Under the pieces are notes generated by a model. That model had not been told where the DNA came from. It did no database searches and saw only the letters and a program-made list of their open reading frames with translations. From CAYPZL01 sp964415045 (lineage in GTDB: Bacteria > Planctomycetota > Phycisphaerae > Sedimentisphaerales > Anaerobacaceae), in the NCBI GenBank assembly GCA_964415045.1, contig CAYPZL010000077.1, positions 1 to 24,018 on the forward strand: DNA of 24,018 nucleotides. Direction: 5' to 3'. The position numbers and the translations under genes were made by a program. This document shows, piece by piece, positions 23,539 to 24,018 of the stretch (positions within the stretch are counted from its first letter, which is position 1; each line of letters starts with the position of its first letter).

Positions 23539-23808
23539 ATGCCAGACTTGCTGCAGATATGGTTGCTGATGTTCCTTATCAACAGCCCGGTGTACTTCGT
23601 TTGGGCATGGATTCTGTTCGGCGGTTGGGAGGGTTTCCGAGAGGCGATTGTCTTCTGGATCAAGCCGGAACTGTGGTCGCTGCTCGATCGCGAATATTGG
23701 GACGACATCTACGCGGAGTCGAAACTGGCTATCTGGTTCCTGCTCCCGATAGGGCTGATTCGACTTGAACTGTGGCTGCTCGGGAAGATCATCGGCGTGC
23801 CCCTTTAA
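23539..23808 (+). CDS. Small membrane protein, second gene of the cassette
   Basis: An 89-residue protein with two hydrophobic segments (about 5-29, LLQIWLLMFLINSPVYFVWAWILF, and about 64-83, LAIWFLLPIGLIRLELWLLG). They flank a Trp/Glu/Asp-rich amphipathic middle (KPELWSLLDREYWDDIYAE). The ATG at 23539 has a GAGAG stretch about eight bases upstream; a longer in-frame start at 23473 would overlap the previous gene and adds no plausible sequence. I recognise no family. Tight spacing with the preceding membrane protein suggests a shared role. Confidence 0.62.
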   Translation: MPDLLQIWLLMFLINSPVYFVWAWILFGGWEGFREAIVFWIKPELWSLLDREYWDDIYAESKLAIWFLLPIGLIRLELWLLGKIIGVPL

Positions 23809-23827
23809 CGGTTACGCAGCGACGACG

Positions 23828-23961
23828 GCTGCCACCGGCTGAACATGTCTGTGAAAACATCCTGGCACGCGCGTGGCAGCGTCAAGCGGCAGCTTGGCGA
23901 TGGTAGACTTGTCGGCTGCTTGTGGCGCTGCACGAGCTGTGGGTGTTGAACCATCGCCAAG
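23828..23961. repeat. Inverted-repeat-rich stretch downstream of the membrane cassette
   Basis: Three symmetric elements lie in 134 bases: GCTGCCAC (23828-23835) with GTGGCAGC (23873-23880), the self-complementary CACGCGCGTG (23866-23875), and a perfect 12-base pair CTTGGCGATGGT (23893-23904) / ACCATCGCCAAG (23950-23961). No open frame of note overlaps them. They could form a folded RNA end or be part of a palindromic mobile or repeat element cut by the window end. Confidence 0.45.
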
Positions 23962-24018
23962 TCCTTCGTGTCCTTTCGGCGCGGGTGAAAAATCTGAGTT
24001 TTTGATGGCGGTTTGGGT

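Noticed and set aside
1..24018. CRISPR array, rRNA, tRNA, transposase or phage genes
   Set aside because: No regularly spaced repeats, no rRNA or tRNA-like stretches and no recognisable transposase, integrase or phage protein were seen on either strand.

Overview
The window looks like chromosomal DNA from a GC-rich planctomycete, most likely class Phycisphaerae or a close relative. The main reasons are the 1206-residue secreted protein at the left end (stacked fibronectin-III-like modules, PA14, and a VDDFENY-type binding module interrupted by a LamG/DUF1349-like module), the zinc-ribbon plus multi-TM protein, and the style of the S9 peptidase. This assignment comes from recognising protein styles, not from a database search.

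Layout. 1-714 is a gene-free, palindrome-rich leader. 715-4335 (+) encodes the large secreted multidomain protein. Two good intrinsic terminators, one per strand, separate it from a long minus-strand housekeeping block. Read in transcription order (right to left), that block is a small nucleotidyltransferase pair resembling a toxin-antitoxin module (11338-10762), rplS (L19), yraN, a TatD-family nuclease, dnaG and rpoD. dnaG-rpoD is the core of the classic macromolecular-synthesis operon, here without rpsU next to it, and it has a clear sigma-70 promoter upstream. rplS followed by yraN is also a conserved neighbourhood. 11570-14167 (-) is an exported S9/DPP-IV-like peptidase that appears to carry an inserted VHL-beta-like module. 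It is divergent from 14418-15461 (+), a zinc-ribbon membrane protein.

15577-22233 (+) is a heavy-metal efflux operon: a promoter with a perfect palindrome at the predicted transcription start, a His/Cys-rich exported protein, a TolC-family outer-membrane factor, a membrane-fusion adaptor with a His-rich and Cys-rich N-terminus, and an HME-RND pump. Together these would form a tripartite pump moving divalent or monovalent metal ions from periplasm or cytoplasm to the outside. The soluble His/Cys-rich parts probably bind the metal. The pump has a small CxxH...CxxC metal-binding-like insert in its porter domain.

The right end holds a long imperfect inverted repeat between convergent genes, a minus-strand coding remnant or small hypothetical, a strong promoter, and a two-gene cassette of small membrane proteins with lower GC than the rest. 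It finishes with an inverted-repeat-rich stretch. I see no rRNA, tRNA, CRISPR array, transposase or phage gene. The most unusual items are the metal-binding insert in the RND pump, the VHL-like insert in the peptidase, the possibly leaderless nucleotidyltransferase pair with a degenerate active site, and the operator-like palindrome of the metal operon.
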